64,000 bases of DNA from Clostridia bacterium (lineage in GTDB: Bacteria > Bacillota > Clostridia > Oscillospirales > CAG-272). Positions 49,802 through 59,358 of the stretch are shown one piece after another. Each line of letters starts with the position of its first letter. Position 1 is the first letter of the stretch. Location: assembly GCA_017472255.1 (NCBI GenBank), contig JAFUQU010000027.1, positions 1-64,000 of the forward strand, written 5' to 3'. The notes beneath the pieces are model-generated. The model made no database searches, had not been told where the DNA came from, and saw only the letters and a list, made by a program, of their open reading frames with translations. The position numbers and the translations under genes are program-made.

Positions 49802-50587
49802 ATGACCGAGTACCTGTACGAAGCCCATGTGGTCGCCGATCCGTCCCGACCGTACATATGCCATTTGGATTCCATCGGCTGTATGCCGCACTGGCACGAA
49901 AACATCGAGCTGCTGCTGTTTAAGACCGACGGAGTGATTCTCTGCAACCGCACTGAATATCAGGTTATGGCGGGAGACATCGTAATTTTCGGCTATAACG
50001 CTCTGCACGCCGTTCCGCAGCAGAACGGGGTGTCCTACTATTGCCTGATTGTGGACAGCAAATTCTGCACTGGCAACGATCTAAATATTGCCGCCATGCG
50101 CTTTGACTGCGTGGTGCGGGATGTGCGCGCGCGGCTGTTTTATGAGGCGGCGATACGGGAGATAAACAATCGGGACGCAAATCTGTCGGCGGCGGGGGCG
50201 AAGGCGGCGATTCTGACGTTGATGGTGTATCTATGCCGCAATTTTGCCCGGCCGGACGATCACGGTCAGGAGCACGGCGATACGGTGAAGCGGGCGCTGG
50301 GATATATCAATTCCCATATGTCAAGTCCCATGACCATTGACGAAATTGCCGATTATGTGAAGGTGAGCAAATACTACTTCTGCCGGGAATTCCGCAAGGA
50401 GACCGGCTTCACGGTGGTGCGATACATTAACAACCTGCGATGCCGTGAGGCCGAGCGCCTGTTACGAAGCAGTGAGATGACGGTGGGCGAAATCGCCCGC
50501 GCCTGCGGGTTTGAAAATCTGTCCTACTTTACGCGAACATTCAAAGCCGTGACCGGGCATACGCCTTCGGAGGTACGAGGGGGATAA
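49802..50587 (+). CDS. AraC-family transcriptional regulator
   Basis: A 261-residue regulator with an N-terminal cupin (MPHWHENIELLLFKTDGV, AGDIVIFGYNALHAV) and two C-terminal HTHs (TIDEIADYVKVSKYYFCREFRK, GEIARACGFENLSYFTRTFKA), ending in TGHTPSEVRGG. ATG49802 has GGGGG upstream; an in-frame ATG at 49748 adds a hydrophobic stretch with no RBS. It is divergent from the sugar catabolic trio. Confidence 0.9.
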   Translation: MTEYLYEAHVVADPSRPYICHLDSIGCMPHWHENIELLLFKTDGVILCNRTEYQVMAGDIVIFGYNALHAVPQQNGVSYYCLIVDSKFCTGNDLNIAAMRFDCVVRDVRARLFYEAAIREINNRDANLSAAGAKAAILTLMVYLCRNFARPDDHGQEHGDTVKRALGYINSHMSSPMTIDEIADYVKVSKYYFCREFRKETGFTVVRYINNLRCREAERLLRSSEMTVGEIARACGFENLSYFTRTFKAVTGHTPSEVRGG

Positions 50588-50592
50588 TAATT

Positions 50593-50623
50593 GAGGGAAC
50601 GCCGTGGCGTTCCCTCGTTTTTT
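50593..50623. terminator. Bidirectional terminator
   Basis: GAGGGAACGCC (50593-50603) and GGCGTTCCCTC (50606-50616), followed by GTTTTTT. It closes the AraC gene and, read on the other strand, abuts the stop codon of the SLH protein gene (50622). Confidence 0.85.
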
Positions 50624-53456
50624 ATCCCATTCTGCCCAGAATGGCGGCCAACTCACCTCTGGAAATGGTGGCGCCGGGGCGGATTGTATTATCGCCGTAA
50701 CCGTTGACTACGCCGGCGGATACGCACTTTGCCACACCGGACAGCGCCCAATCAGCGATCTCATCCACGTCGGCGAAGGTTATCTTCCCCTCGGCGGTGG
50801 TCAGTAGGGAGCCGATGACCTTCATCGCTTCCTGACGGGTGATGGAAGCGTTGGCGTCGAAGTGAACGGTGCCGTCCTCATCGGTGCTTCGACCGTTCAT
50901 CAAACCGTGATCCAGAACCGCGCGGATGTAGCATACCTTATCGTAGGGGGTGCCGTCCTCAAGCGTTACGCCGGATTCCGTGTAATTGTAGGCGTTGTAG
51001 CCCATCCAGAGCGCGATAATCTTGGCAAATTCGCCCCGGGTCAGCGCCTGATCGGGGTCGTAATACAGCCCGTCGTCGGTGGTCTTGCAGTCGAACGCCT
51101 GAATCACGCCCATGTCCCAAAGCCGCTCCACGGACGCTTTCGCCCAGTGCTCGCCTATGCCAGTCAGCCCGGACGGCTCGTCCTCGCCGTAATAGATCAC
51201 GGCGTCGTCAATGCGGATGGTGCGGGAAGCATCGCCTGTATCACGCACCGACAGCAGGGTGGTCAGGGTCAGCGTGCCGGTTTTCAGCGACGCGGGAATA
51301 TCGGCGGTCAGCTCACGCCAGCCCAGCTGACGGGAGTAATCCTTCGTCACGTTGTAGGAAAGGGTGTAGGGGGTGCCGTTCTCGTCGGCGACGACGGCGG
51401 TCAGCTGTCCGCTGATGTCACCGCTGACCCACAGCTTGATGCTTTGTGCGTCGGGCGAAATGGGATGTCCCTCCCGCAGCTTCACGTCGAGAATCTGCTG
51501 GAAATCGCCCGCGCTGTAGCGGAAGCCCGCCTCCAGCGAACCGGAGGATTTGTAGCCGTCCGTGGATGACGCGATGTAGGCGTCGCTGACGCCGCTGCCC
51601 GTGGACAGCGAAATTTTGCCGATGTCGGCTTCTTCCTCAAAATCTACCACCGGATCGGGCGTCAGACCCGAGCTGATGCGGATGGTCTGCGACAGTTCGC
51701 CGCACTTGATTTCGATGACAGCTTCGCCCTCACGGTTGCCGAAGGTCTGGAAATTGCCGTCGAAATCCAAACAGCCGATGTCACTGACCAGCCACATACC
51801 GGGATAATCCTTCTGATCGGCTTCGATATGCGTGCCGTTGATGGTGTATTCCAGCGAGCCGCGGTCGATGACCACCTCCCGCCCGTTATAGAATGCGTAA
51901 ACATTCAGGTCAACCAGCGAGCCGGGCTTAACCTTCATATAAGACTGGCTGACGTTCAGCGAGTCGATGGCGTCGATGACCAGCACCGTCACATCGCCGG
52001 TGATCGTTTTGCCGTTGTTGTCGTAAGCCACCTCGATCCGATATTCGCCGGGAATATCGCCTGCGGTGAAGCTGCCGCCGTCGAAGCTGCCCACGCCCTC
52101 GTCATAGGTATAATCCGGGTCGAAGCCCGCCGTCAGGCTGTCGCTTCCGATGAGCAGCCCGGCGGGCATATAAGCCCGGTCAAGGGGATAGGCGGAGAAA
52201 TTCACGGTGCTCCCTGCCAGCACATAAGGCGTGTTCGGCTGTACCGACAGCGCCGCTGCCACGCCATCCGACGTCTTTTCGCTGACGAACAGCAGACCGT
52301 TGGCCAGCGACCGGTAGCTGCCGTCCGCAGGCGCGTTCACGCTGATGCAGTCTTCGGCGGTGGAGGCTTTCACCATCACCGATGTGGAGCCGCCGCCGTC
52401 CAGATTCAGCGCGGTGACGCAGCCCATCTCCGCCATCACCGACGCCAGCTCGGTCTCGGTCAGACCCCGGCTCTCAGAGGAGCGTCCATCCACAGCGAAG
52501 AAGACCACGCTTCCGTCCTCGCGGATGCCTGCGGCGGTACGGGGATTGGACACCTTCTCGTGCTCCTCGTCGATGATGCCTTCCGGCATGACGCCGTTCG
52601 ACAGAATTAGGTCGCCGCCGCCCACGGCGGTGGTGACGTTCTCCCAGCCAACGGCGCAGGTCGTGTCGATGCGTACCCGGTCGCCCTGCCGCATTCCCGC
52701 AAAGAGCGGGTAATCCTCGTAGGATTCGGCAACGCTCAGCACCGCGCAGCCCTCGGGAATGGCGGCGTTATAATCGTTATCCACGATGTCCACAATCCGC
52801 CCGGTGACGTTGCCGGAAGTGGTGATTGCATCGTCCAAACGGATGATGATCTCCTTCGATTCGCTGGCGGACAGGGTGGTGGAGGCAAAATCCTCCGTGA
52901 GCAGATAGACGCCCCAGATGGTGGGGAATTTGTTCAGCTGGTCGATTTCGATGGCATCGCTGCCTCGGGTGGTATTGGTGATGGTGATCTTCACGGAGGG
53001 CTGTCCGATGACGGTCTGTCCGTCTTTGGTGAAGCCAAGCGCGTATTTTCCATCGTCGGTGGAAATCAGGCGTCCATCGTCGATCATCACGCCCAGCGGA
53101 ACGCCGGTCTGGGTGCTGTAAAAGTCGCCGTTGATGGCGCCCAGCACGTTAAGACCGCTGTCTCCCGCCGCCGATACCAGCGTGGCCAGCCGATCCTTTC
53201 CGTAGACTGTGGAGCCGTAGCGCACCAGCGGAAGGGTGCCGCTGCCCGGCTTATATTCGAAGACATAGGAGGTCTGCTGGCGGCCGTTTTCATCCTGGGA
53301 GAGATATTGCGTGTATGTAAGTCCGCCGCCTACGGTATCGCGGCGCAGGGAGGTAATCTCCCCCAGACCGGTGTAGGAGAGGGCAGAAAGCGGCTGCGTG
53401 AGCAGCATGACCGCTGTCAGCGCGGACAGGGTAAGGCGGATGGTGGTAGGTTTCAT
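50622..53456 (-). CDS. SLH-anchored phosphodiester glycosidase (NAGPA-like)
   Basis: A 944-residue secreted protein. Signal peptide MKPTTIRLTLSALTAVMLLTQPLSA. Residues about 95-320 form an NAGPA (phosphodiester alpha-N-acetylglucosaminidase-like) domain with GAINGDFYSTQTGVPLG and ALNLDGGGSTSVM. The middle (about 330-760) carries Ig/Big- and carbohydrate-binding-like beta modules. The end has three SLH repeats (ALTRGEFAKIIALWMG, SITRQEAMKVIGSLL, TISRGELAAILGRMG), which anchor proteins to cell-wall polymers. ATG53456 is chosen; the open frame upstream lacks family sequence. Its role is probably trimming of cell-wall or phosphorylated glycans at the surface. Confidence 0.88.
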   Translation of the reverse strand: MKPTTIRLTLSALTAVMLLTQPLSALSYTGLGEITSLRRDTVGGGLTYTQYLSQDENGRQQTSYVFEYKPGSGTLPLVRYGSTVYGKDRLATLVSAAGDSGLNVLGAINGDFYSTQTGVPLGVMIDDGRLISTDDGKYALGFTKDGQTVIGQPSVKITITNTTRGSDAIEIDQLNKFPTIWGVYLLTEDFASTTLSASESKEIIIRLDDAITTSGNVTGRIVDIVDNDYNAAIPEGCAVLSVAESYEDYPLFAGMRQGDRVRIDTTCAVGWENVTTAVGGGDLILSNGVMPEGIIDEEHEKVSNPRTAAGIREDGSVVFFAVDGRSSESRGLTETELASVMAEMGCVTALNLDGGGSTSVMVKASTAEDCISVNAPADGSYRSLANGLLFVSEKTSDGVAAALSVQPNTPYVLAGSTVNFSAYPLDRAYMPAGLLIGSDSLTAGFDPDYTYDEGVGSFDGGSFTAGDIPGEYRIEVAYDNNGKTITGDVTVLVIDAIDSLNVSQSYMKVKPGSLVDLNVYAFYNGREVVIDRGSLEYTINGTHIEADQKDYPGMWLVSDIGCLDFDGNFQTFGNREGEAVIEIKCGELSQTIRISSGLTPDPVVDFEEEADIGKISLSTGSGVSDAYIASSTDGYKSSGSLEAGFRYSAGDFQQILDVKLREGHPISPDAQSIKLWVSGDISGQLTAVVADENGTPYTLSYNVTKDYSRQLGWRELTADIPASLKTGTLTLTTLLSVRDTGDASRTIRIDDAVIYYGEDEPSGLTGIGEHWAKASVERLWDMGVIQAFDCKTTDDGLYYDPDQALTRGEFAKIIALWMGYNAYNYTESGVTLEDGTPYDKVCYIRAVLDHGLMNGRSTDEDGTVHFDANASITRQEAMKVIGSLLTTAEGKITFADVDEIADWALSGVAKCVSAGVVNGYGDNTIRPGATISRGELAAILGRMG

Positions 53457-53573
53457 AGGCTGTTTCCTTTCCGTTTTGCGATTGTACAGCTCCATTATAA
53501 CATGAAATATGCAAAAAGAAAATAGATTTTCAAAATATTTTTTATGAATTTTCTGACATATTTCCTTGATCGC

Positions 53574-53602
53574 TTGCCAAGAGGAGAAATGTGTGATATA
53601 AT
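53574..53602 (+). promoter_or_regulatory. Promoter of the CE15-like esterase gene
   Basis: TTGCCA (53574-53579) and TATAAT (53597-53602) with a 17-bp spacer. Confidence 0.75.
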
Positions 53603-53636
53603 GGTGAAAAATATTTTCCGAAAAGGAGATTCTGCC

Positions 53637-54707
53637 ATGTCCCATATCGAAGAACTGCTGGCAGCCCGTTCGCTGCCCGCCCTCGGCTTCGACGGCGTTG
53701 ATCCCGAAGCCCGCCGCCTTGAGCTGATCGACATCCTGTCCGACAACATTTACGGACGCACCCCCGATTTCAAGTCTGAGGTATCCGCCGAAATGACCTT
53801 CAAAAAGGAAGGCTCCTTCGGCGGCAAGGGAAATACCTTCCACTACAACCTGACCGCCACAACGCCCGGCGGAAACTTCACCTTCCCGCTTTATCTGACC
53901 TATCCCCGCCGCATGAAACCCGACAGCAAGGTGCCGTTGATTGTCCATATCAGCTTTAATATGCTCCAGCCCTCCGGCGCGGTTCCCGCGGAGGATATCC
54001 TCGACCGGGGCGTGGCGCTGGCGCGTTTCTGCTACACCGATGTGGCCGCCGACAGATACGATGACTTCAAGGAGGGCGTCGCTCCCCTGTTCCCCCGGGA
54101 GAAAGGCTCCAAAACCCTGTGGGGCAAGATCGGTATGTGGGCGTGGGCGGCAAGCCGCTCTCTCGATTTCCTGCTGACCCTCGGTCTGTTTGACACCGAC
54201 CGCATCGCCGTGTGCGGACACTCCCGCCTTGGCAAAACCGCGCTCTGGTGCGGCGCGCAGGACACCCGCTTCACCCATGTGTTCTCCAACAACGCGGGCT
54301 GTTCCGGCGACGCCATCACCCGCGGCAAGCAGGGTGAGCGGATTGCGTTCATCACAAAAACCTTCAACTACTGGTTCTGCGACAAATATCAGGAGTACAA
54401 GGACGACGCCATCGCGGATATGCCCTTCGATCAGCACTTCCTGATGGCGACCATCGCGCCCCGGAAGCTGGCAGTCGGCGCGGCGTCCCACGATATCTGG
54501 GCTGACCCGGAATCCGAGTATCTCTGCTGCTGTGCGGCGTCGGAGGCCTGGGAGAAGCGGGATCTTGTAGGTCTGGTGCATCCCGACCGCCTGTCCGAGG
54601 TGGGCGAGGTTTTCAACGAAGGCAATGTGGCATTCCACCAGCGTTACGGCGAGCACGCTCAGATTCGCTCGGACTGGATGACCTACATCGATTTCCTGCT
54701 GAAATAA
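53637..54707 (+). CDS. CE15-like (glucuronoyl esterase family) hydrolase
   Basis: A 356-residue protein of the CE15 family. The nucleophile motif GHSRLGK (S196) corresponds to the GCSRxGK signature, followed by FSNNAGCSGDAITRG, FNYWFC and MPFDQHFLMATIAPRKL, a run typical of CE15. CE15 enzymes cut 4-O-methyl-glucuronoyl esters linking xylan to lignin. No signal peptide is present, unlike fungal members, so it may act on imported oligosaccharides. AAAAGGAG before ATG53637 supports the start. Confidence 0.82.
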   Translation: MSHIEELLAARSLPALGFDGVDPEARRLELIDILSDNIYGRTPDFKSEVSAEMTFKKEGSFGGKGNTFHYNLTATTPGGNFTFPLYLTYPRRMKPDSKVPLIVHISFNMLQPSGAVPAEDILDRGVALARFCYTDVAADRYDDFKEGVAPLFPREKGSKTLWGKIGMWAWAASRSLDFLLTLGLFDTDRIAVCGHSRLGKTALWCGAQDTRFTHVFSNNAGCSGDAITRGKQGERIAFITKTFNYWFCDKYQEYKDDAIADMPFDQHFLMATIAPRKLAVGAASHDIWADPESEYLCCCAASEAWEKRDLVGLVHPDRLSEVGEVFNEGNVAFHQRYGEHAQIRSDWMTYIDFLLK

Positions 54708-54716
54708 TCTCCGGTG

Positions 54717-54748
54717 TGAGGGGCGCTTTTGCGCCCCTCTATCATTTT
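54717..54748 (+). terminator. Terminator after the CE15-like gene
   Basis: GAGGGGCGC and GCGCCCCTC with a TTTT loop, followed by TATCATTTTT. Confidence 0.85.
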
Positions 54749-54807
54749 TGACCGGACGCGCTCATATATATGGAACAGAAATGCACAACGATATTGGAGT
54801 GAGCAGC

Positions 54808-55128
54808 TTGTTCTATGATAATGATGAGCGCCCGCAGGTGCTCGCCCGCTATGTGATCGAAAACCGCTGCACCGTCCGACAGGCCGCGTCCGCCTTCGGC
54901 GTCAGCAAATCGACGGTTCACAAGGATATCACGCACCGCCTGATGCGGACCGATCCGGGGCTTTACGAAGAGGTGCGGCAGATTCTCTTTGTGAACAAAG
55001 CCGAGCGTCACCTTCGCGGCGGCGACGCCACCCGCCGCAAATATGAGTCCAAACGGTCTCACGAGTCCAAACGGTCTCACGAGTCCAAACGGTCTCACGA
55101 GCCAAATAAAACGTCGGAATTGGAGTGA
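54808..55128 (+). CDS. spoIIID: Sporulation transcriptional regulator SpoIIID
   Basis: A 106-residue HTH regulator of mother-cell genes. The core matches SpoIIID: RYVIENRCTVRQAASAFGVSKSTVHKDIT (HTH, about 14-42) and KAERHLRGGDATRRKY (basic helix). I chose TTG54808, with GGAGTGAG 8 bp upstream, because the encoded N-terminus then aligns in length with Bacillus SpoIIID. The C-terminal tail repeats Glu-Ser-Lys-Arg-Ser-His three times, from three perfect 18-bp DNA copies. Its presence indicates a spore-forming lineage. Confidence 0.92.
   Translation: MFYDNDERPQVLARYVIENRCTVRQAASAFGVSKSTVHKDITHRLMRTDPGLYEEVRQILFVNKAERHLRGGDATRRKYESKRSHESKRSHESKRSHEPNKTSELE
55045..55098 (+). repeat. Three tandem 18-bp repeats in spoIIID
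   Basis: GAGTCCAAACGGTCTCAC occurs at 55045, 55063 and 55081 in frame, adding three ESKRSH units to the tail. Copies are identical. Confidence 0.95.
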
Positions 55129-55250
55129 TGAAGCGAGTGCTTCCTTATTAAATTTATATATAATGATGAAGCCTAATCGCAAATAAACCGAAAATGCAGG
55201 AGCGAAACGGAAGAATTTGTATAAATTACACGTTAAAATGCAGCACTTCC

Positions 55251-55285
55251 GAAACAGAGCGTAAAAAAGCTCTGTTTTTTATTTA
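55251..55285 (+). terminator. Terminator downstream of spoIIID
   Basis: AAACAGAGC and GCTCTGTTT arms around GTAAAAAA, followed by TTTATTTATTTT. The remaining 55129-55250 intergenic part holds no gene or known riboswitch that I recognise. Confidence 0.8.
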
Positions 55286-55301
55286 TTTTACCGTTTTACC
55301 C

Positions 55302-55330
55302 TTTACACGGAGTGAATTTTGTTGTATAAT
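55302..55330 (+). promoter_or_regulatory. Promoter of recQ
   Basis: TTTACA (55302-55307) and TATAAT (55325-55330) with a 17-bp spacer, 32 bp before the recQ start. Confidence 0.75.
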
Positions 55331-55361
55331 ATATATAGTAAATTGAAAAGCTGGTATTCCA

Positions 55362-57215
55362 ATGAACGATTATCACGCCCCGGATAAACTGCGGGCGCTC
55401 AAACAATATTATGGCTATGATTCCTTCCGCCCGGGGCAGGAACCGATCATCGACAGCATTCTCGCTTCCCGGGACGTGCTGGCAGTTATGCCTACCGGCG
55501 CGGGCAAGTCGATCTGTTATCAGATTCCGGCGGTGCTGCTGCCGGGCATTACGCTGGTGATCTCGCCGCTGATTTCCCTGATGAAGGATCAGGTCAGCGC
55601 CCTCAACCAGAACGGCATCCGCGCCGCTTACCTGAACAGTTCGCTGACGCCCCGGCAGTACGGCATGGCGCTGACCAACGCCAGAAACGGCGTCTACAAA
55701 ATCATATACGTCGCTCCCGAGCGGCTGATGACCGACGGCTTTCTGGAGTTCGCGTCCTGCGTGAATATCTCGCTGCTGGCGGTGGACGAGGCGCACTGCG
55801 TCTCCCAATGGGGACATGACTTTCGCAAAAGCTATACGCAGATTCGCGATTTTGTGGCGTCTCTGCCCGCAAGACCGATTGTGGCAGCCTTCACCGCCAC
55901 CGCCACCGAACAGGTCAAATCCGACGTGCGTTCGCTGCTGGCGCTGAATAACCCCTTCGAGATTACCACCGGATTCGACCGCCCCAACCTCTACTTCGGC
56001 GTGGTGCGCGTCCCCGACCGCATCGGCTGGATCCGGGAATATCTGAACCGCAATCCGGGAAAGTCCGGCATTATCTACGCCATGACCCGTAAGAATGTGG
56101 AGAAGATTTACACAAAGCTCTCTGCCGAGGGATATCCCGTGACCATGTATCACGCCGGACTGTCCGACGAGGAGCGTTCCGCCAATCAGGAGACCTTCAT
56201 CCGGGACGTTTCCCCGGTGATGATCGCCACCAACGCTTTTGGCATGGGCATCGACAAGCCGGATGTGGCGTTTATTCTGCACTTCAACCTTCCGCTGTCC
56301 ATGGAGGCCTACTATCAAGAAGCCGGACGGGCGGGACGGGACGGCGGCGAGTCCGAATGCATCCTGCTCTATACCCCCGCCGACATCATGACCGCCAAAT
56401 TCCTCATCGACAATTCCACGGATGAAGCGGAAGCGCTCAGCCCGGAGGAGCTTGCCGCCGAGAAAAAGCGCAAGCTGGTCAAGCTGGATCAGATGATCCG
56501 CTACTGCGATTCCACCGGCTGTCTGCGCTCCTACATCCTGCGCTATTTCGGCGAGAATCCGCCGAATCGGTGCGATAAATGTTCGACTTGCAGCGAGGAC
56601 TTCGAAAACCGGGACATCACCGACATGGTGACTGCTGTCTACACCGCCGTTGACAGCACGGGCGAACGCTTCGGCGCGGCGTTCATTGCAGATTTCCTCC
56701 ATGGCGACGACAATGGGCGGATGCTTTCCGGCGGCTACAACGAGCTGCCCGGCTTCGCGTCGCTGCATAAGCTGCCGAAAAGTGATATCCGAGACATCAT
56801 CACCCGGCTTATTGAAAACGGGATGCTGGAACGCTCCGACGGCGAATACCCGGTGCTGAAAATTACCCCCGCCTTCGAATCCTTCCGCGTTTCCGGACGG
56901 CGTGCCACCATGAAGGTGCGCGCCGAGCAGCCGAAGATTTCCCGCCGCAGAACGAAATCGGACAGCACCGACGCGCCCGTTGCGGGCAGCGACGCCGCTC
57001 TGTATGAGGAGCTGCGCAAATTCCGCCGGGAAGCTGCCGACCGCAAGGGCGTTCCCGCCTACTGCATTTTTCCGGATACCACCCTTCGGGAACTGGCGCG
57101 CAAACGTCCGAAAAATATGTTCGAGATGATGAATGTGCGGGGCATCGGTGCGGACAAAGCGGAGAAATATTCCACGGCTGTCATTGGCATCATCAAATCT
57201 TTTGAGAACAGGTAA
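55362..57215 (+). CDS. recQ: ATP-dependent DNA helicase RecQ
   Basis: A 617-residue 3'-5' helicase. Walker A PTGAGKS, DEAH box VDEAHCVSQWGHDFR, the later motif GRAGRDGG, a zinc-binding cluster (CDSTGC..CDKCSTC), a winged-helix RQC region and a C-terminal HRDC domain (DTTLRELARKRPKNMFEMMNVRGIGADKAEKY). The length is typical. It acts in recombination and replication restart. It is not obviously co-transcribed with glgB, which has its own -10 box. Confidence 0.95.
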   Translation: MNDYHAPDKLRALKQYYGYDSFRPGQEPIIDSILASRDVLAVMPTGAGKSICYQIPAVLLPGITLVISPLISLMKDQVSALNQNGIRAAYLNSSLTPRQYGMALTNARNGVYKIIYVAPERLMTDGFLEFASCVNISLLAVDEAHCVSQWGHDFRKSYTQIRDFVASLPARPIVAAFTATATEQVKSDVRSLLALNNPFEITTGFDRPNLYFGVVRVPDRIGWIREYLNRNPGKSGIIYAMTRKNVEKIYTKLSAEGYPVTMYHAGLSDEERSANQETFIRDVSPVMIATNAFGMGIDKPDVAFILHFNLPLSMEAYYQEAGRAGRDGGESECILLYTPADIMTAKFLIDNSTDEAEALSPEELAAEKKRKLVKLDQMIRYCDSTGCLRSYILRYFGENPPNRCDKCSTCSEDFENRDITDMVTAVYTAVDSTGERFGAAFIADFLHGDDNGRMLSGGYNELPGFASLHKLPKSDIRDIITRLIENGMLERSDGEYPVLKITPAFESFRVSGRRATMKVRAEQPKISRRRTKSDSTDAPVAGSDAALYEELRKFRREAADRKGVPAYCIFPDTTLRELARKRPKNMFEMMNVRGIGADKAEKYSTAVIGIIKSFENR

Positions 57216-57356
57216 AATTTTATGTGAGATTTCTTCACAGATTTTACGAGCTGCCCCTAAATCCGACACATTTTCGCCATGCAAATATGGTATAATAAAG
57301 CGGAGTATCAGAAAAGTATATGTATTATAAAACAGATTATGAAAGGCATGGTTGAT

Positions 57357-59300
57357 ATGGCAAATACAAACGATCTCGCAGCCTTCTATTTCCATCAGGG
57401 CACGAACTATCGCGCCTACGATTACCTCGGCTGTCAGTGCAGCCGGGAGGAGGAGCGCTACCGCTATACCTTCCGCGTTTGGGCGCCAAACGCCCTCTCG
57501 GTGGAGGTGGTCGGCGATTTCAACGACTGGACGCCGGGCGCTTACATGGAGCGCGTTACGGGCATGGGCGTGTGGGAATACACGCTGACCTCGGACAAGT
57601 CGCTGGAAGGCGCGAATTATAAATACCGCATCACATCAAACAGCGGCGTGCGGCTGAAGGCCGACCCCTACGCCCGCTGGTCGGAGACGCTGAAAAATAC
57701 CGCGTCGAAAATCTGGGAGCCGAAGCCCTTCAAGTGGAGCGATTCGCTCTGGCTGGCGCGCCGGATGCAGACGGTGGCTGGGAAGGGACTTCGGGTCAAG
57801 CGCCGCGAGTTCTACAGCGCGCCGATGAACATTTACGAGGTACACCTCGGCTCGTGGAAAACGAGAAACGGCAAAACGACAAAAGAGGGCGAAAATTACC
57901 TGAACTACCGGGAAATCGCCGACGAGCTTGCCCCCTACGTCAAGCAGATGGGCTACACCCATGTGGAGTTGCTGCCCATCATGGAGCATCCCTTCGACGG
58001 CTCCTGGGGCTATCAGGTCTGCGGCTATTATGCCCCTACCTCCCGTTTCGGCACGCCCGATGATTTCCGCTATTTCGTCAATAAGATGCATGAGATGGGC
58101 ATCGGCGTTATTCTCGACTGGGTGCCTGCTCACTTCCCCAAGGATGAGCACGGTTTGTACGAGTTCGACGGTCAGCCGCTGTATGAGTATCAGGGCGTGG
58201 ACCGTATGGAGCACAGCGTCTGGGGAACCCGCTTCTTCGATGTGGCGCGCAACGAGGTGGAATGCTTCCTGATCTCCAACGCATTCTACTGGCTGCGTGA
58301 ATTCCATGCCGATGGTCTTCGCGTAGACGCGGTGGCGTCCATGCTCTATCTGGATTTCGACCGCAGACCCGGCGAATGGATTCCCAACAAGGACGGCGGA
58401 AACCAGAATATGGAGGCAATTGCCTTCTTCCAGAAGCTGAACACTCAGCTTTTCGCCGAGCTGCCGGATATTCTGATGATCGCCGAGGAATCCACCGCCT
58501 GGCCGATGGTGACAAAGCCGGTGAGCGAAGGGGGGCTGGGATTCAACTTCAAGTGGAATATGGGCTGGTCAAACGACACCTTTGATTATGTGCAGACCGA
58601 CCCGCTGTTCCGCAAGCACAAGCATGAGCGGCTCACCTTCCCGATGATGTATTCGCTGAGCGAAAACTATATCCTGCCCGTTTCTCACGATGAGGTGGTT
58701 CACGGCAAGCGCTCGCTGCTGGACAAGATGTACGGTCAGTACGAGCAGAAATTCGCCGGGACGCGGCTGTTTCTGGCATATCAAATCTGCCATCCGGGCA
58801 AGAAGTTGACCTTCATGGGCTGCGAATACGGTCCCTTCCGCGAGTGGGATTATGAAAACGAGCTGGAATGGTTCATGCTGGACTACGATATGCACAGCAG
58901 ACTCCAGCGCTATACGGCGGCGCTCAACCGCTTCTATCTGGAGCACCGGGAGCTGTGGGAGCTGGATTTCAGCTGGGACGGCTTTGAGTGGATTTATCCC
59001 GATGAGCGCGACCTGAACATCATCGCCTTCCGCCGGATGGACAAAAAGGGAAGCGAGCTTGTGGTCGTGATGAACTTCGCGCCGGTGACGCGTTATGGCT
59101 TCCGCCTGAGCAAGCTGAAAAAGCCCCGCTATATCGAGGCCTTCAACAGCGACCGGGAGGAATTCGGCGGCAGCGGCATCGTCAACGAAGGCGCGCTGGA
59201 AGCGAAGCCCGACGGCGATACCCGCACGCTGACGCTCGACCTGCCGGGACTGTCGGCTCTGATTCTGCGTCCTGTCGCCGCCGCGAAAAAATTAAAATAA
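57357..59300 (+). CDS. glgB: 1,4-alpha-glucan branching enzyme GlgB
   Basis: A 647-residue GH13 enzyme creating alpha-1,6 branches in glycogen. N-terminal CBM48 (about 30-120; [19 protein letters not shown]), then the barrel with [24 protein letters not shown] (nucleophile D324), MIAEEST (acid E377) and the [11 protein letters not shown] motif. ATG57357 is chosen, with GAAAGG about 11 bp upstream; two earlier in-frame ATGs exist. A TATAAT at 57291 may be its promoter. First gene of glgB-glgC-glgD-glgA-glgP. Confidence 0.95.
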   Translation: MANTNDLAAFYFHQGTNYRAYDYLGCQCSREEERYRYTFRVWAPNALSVEVVGDFNDWTPGAYMERVTGMGVWEYTLTSDKSLEGANYKYRITSNSGVRLKADPYARWSETLKNTASKIWEPKPFKWSDSLWLARRMQTVAGKGLRVKRREFYSAPMNIYEVHLGSWKTRNGKTTKEGENYLNYREIADELAPYVKQMGYTHVELLPIMEHPFDGSWGYQVCGYYAPTSRFGTPDDFRYFVNKMHEMGIGVILDWVPAHFPKDEHGLYEFDGQPLYEYQGVDRMEHSVWGTRFFDVARNEVECFLISNAFYWLREFHADGLRVDAVASMLYLDFDRRPGEWIPNKDGGNQNMEAIAFFQKLNTQLFAELPDILMIAEESTAWPMVTKPVSEGGLGFNFKWNMGWSNDTFDYVQTDPLFRKHKHERLTFPMMYSLSENYILPVSHDEVVHGKRSLLDKMYGQYEQKFAGTRLFLAYQICHPGKKLTFMGCEYGPFREWDYENELEWFMLDYDMHSRLQRYTAALNRFYLEHRELWELDFSWDGFEWIYPDERDLNIIAFRRMDKKGSELVVVMNFAPVTRYGFRLSKLKKPRYIEAFNSDREEFGGSGIVNEGALEAKPDGDTRTLTLDLPGLSALILRPVAAAKKLK

Positions 59301-59358
59301 ACGCGAATTCTGTTTTACAAACAATTCTATAAAAATCAATTTCGGAGGTAATATCGGT

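Noticed and set aside
53457..54656. N-terminal extension of the SLH protein
   Set aside because: It is antisense to the CE15-like gene and precedes a clean signal peptide at ATG53456.
55045..55098. Tandem 18-bp repeats as a CRISPR fragment
   Set aside because: The copies abut with no spacers and are in frame within spoIIID.
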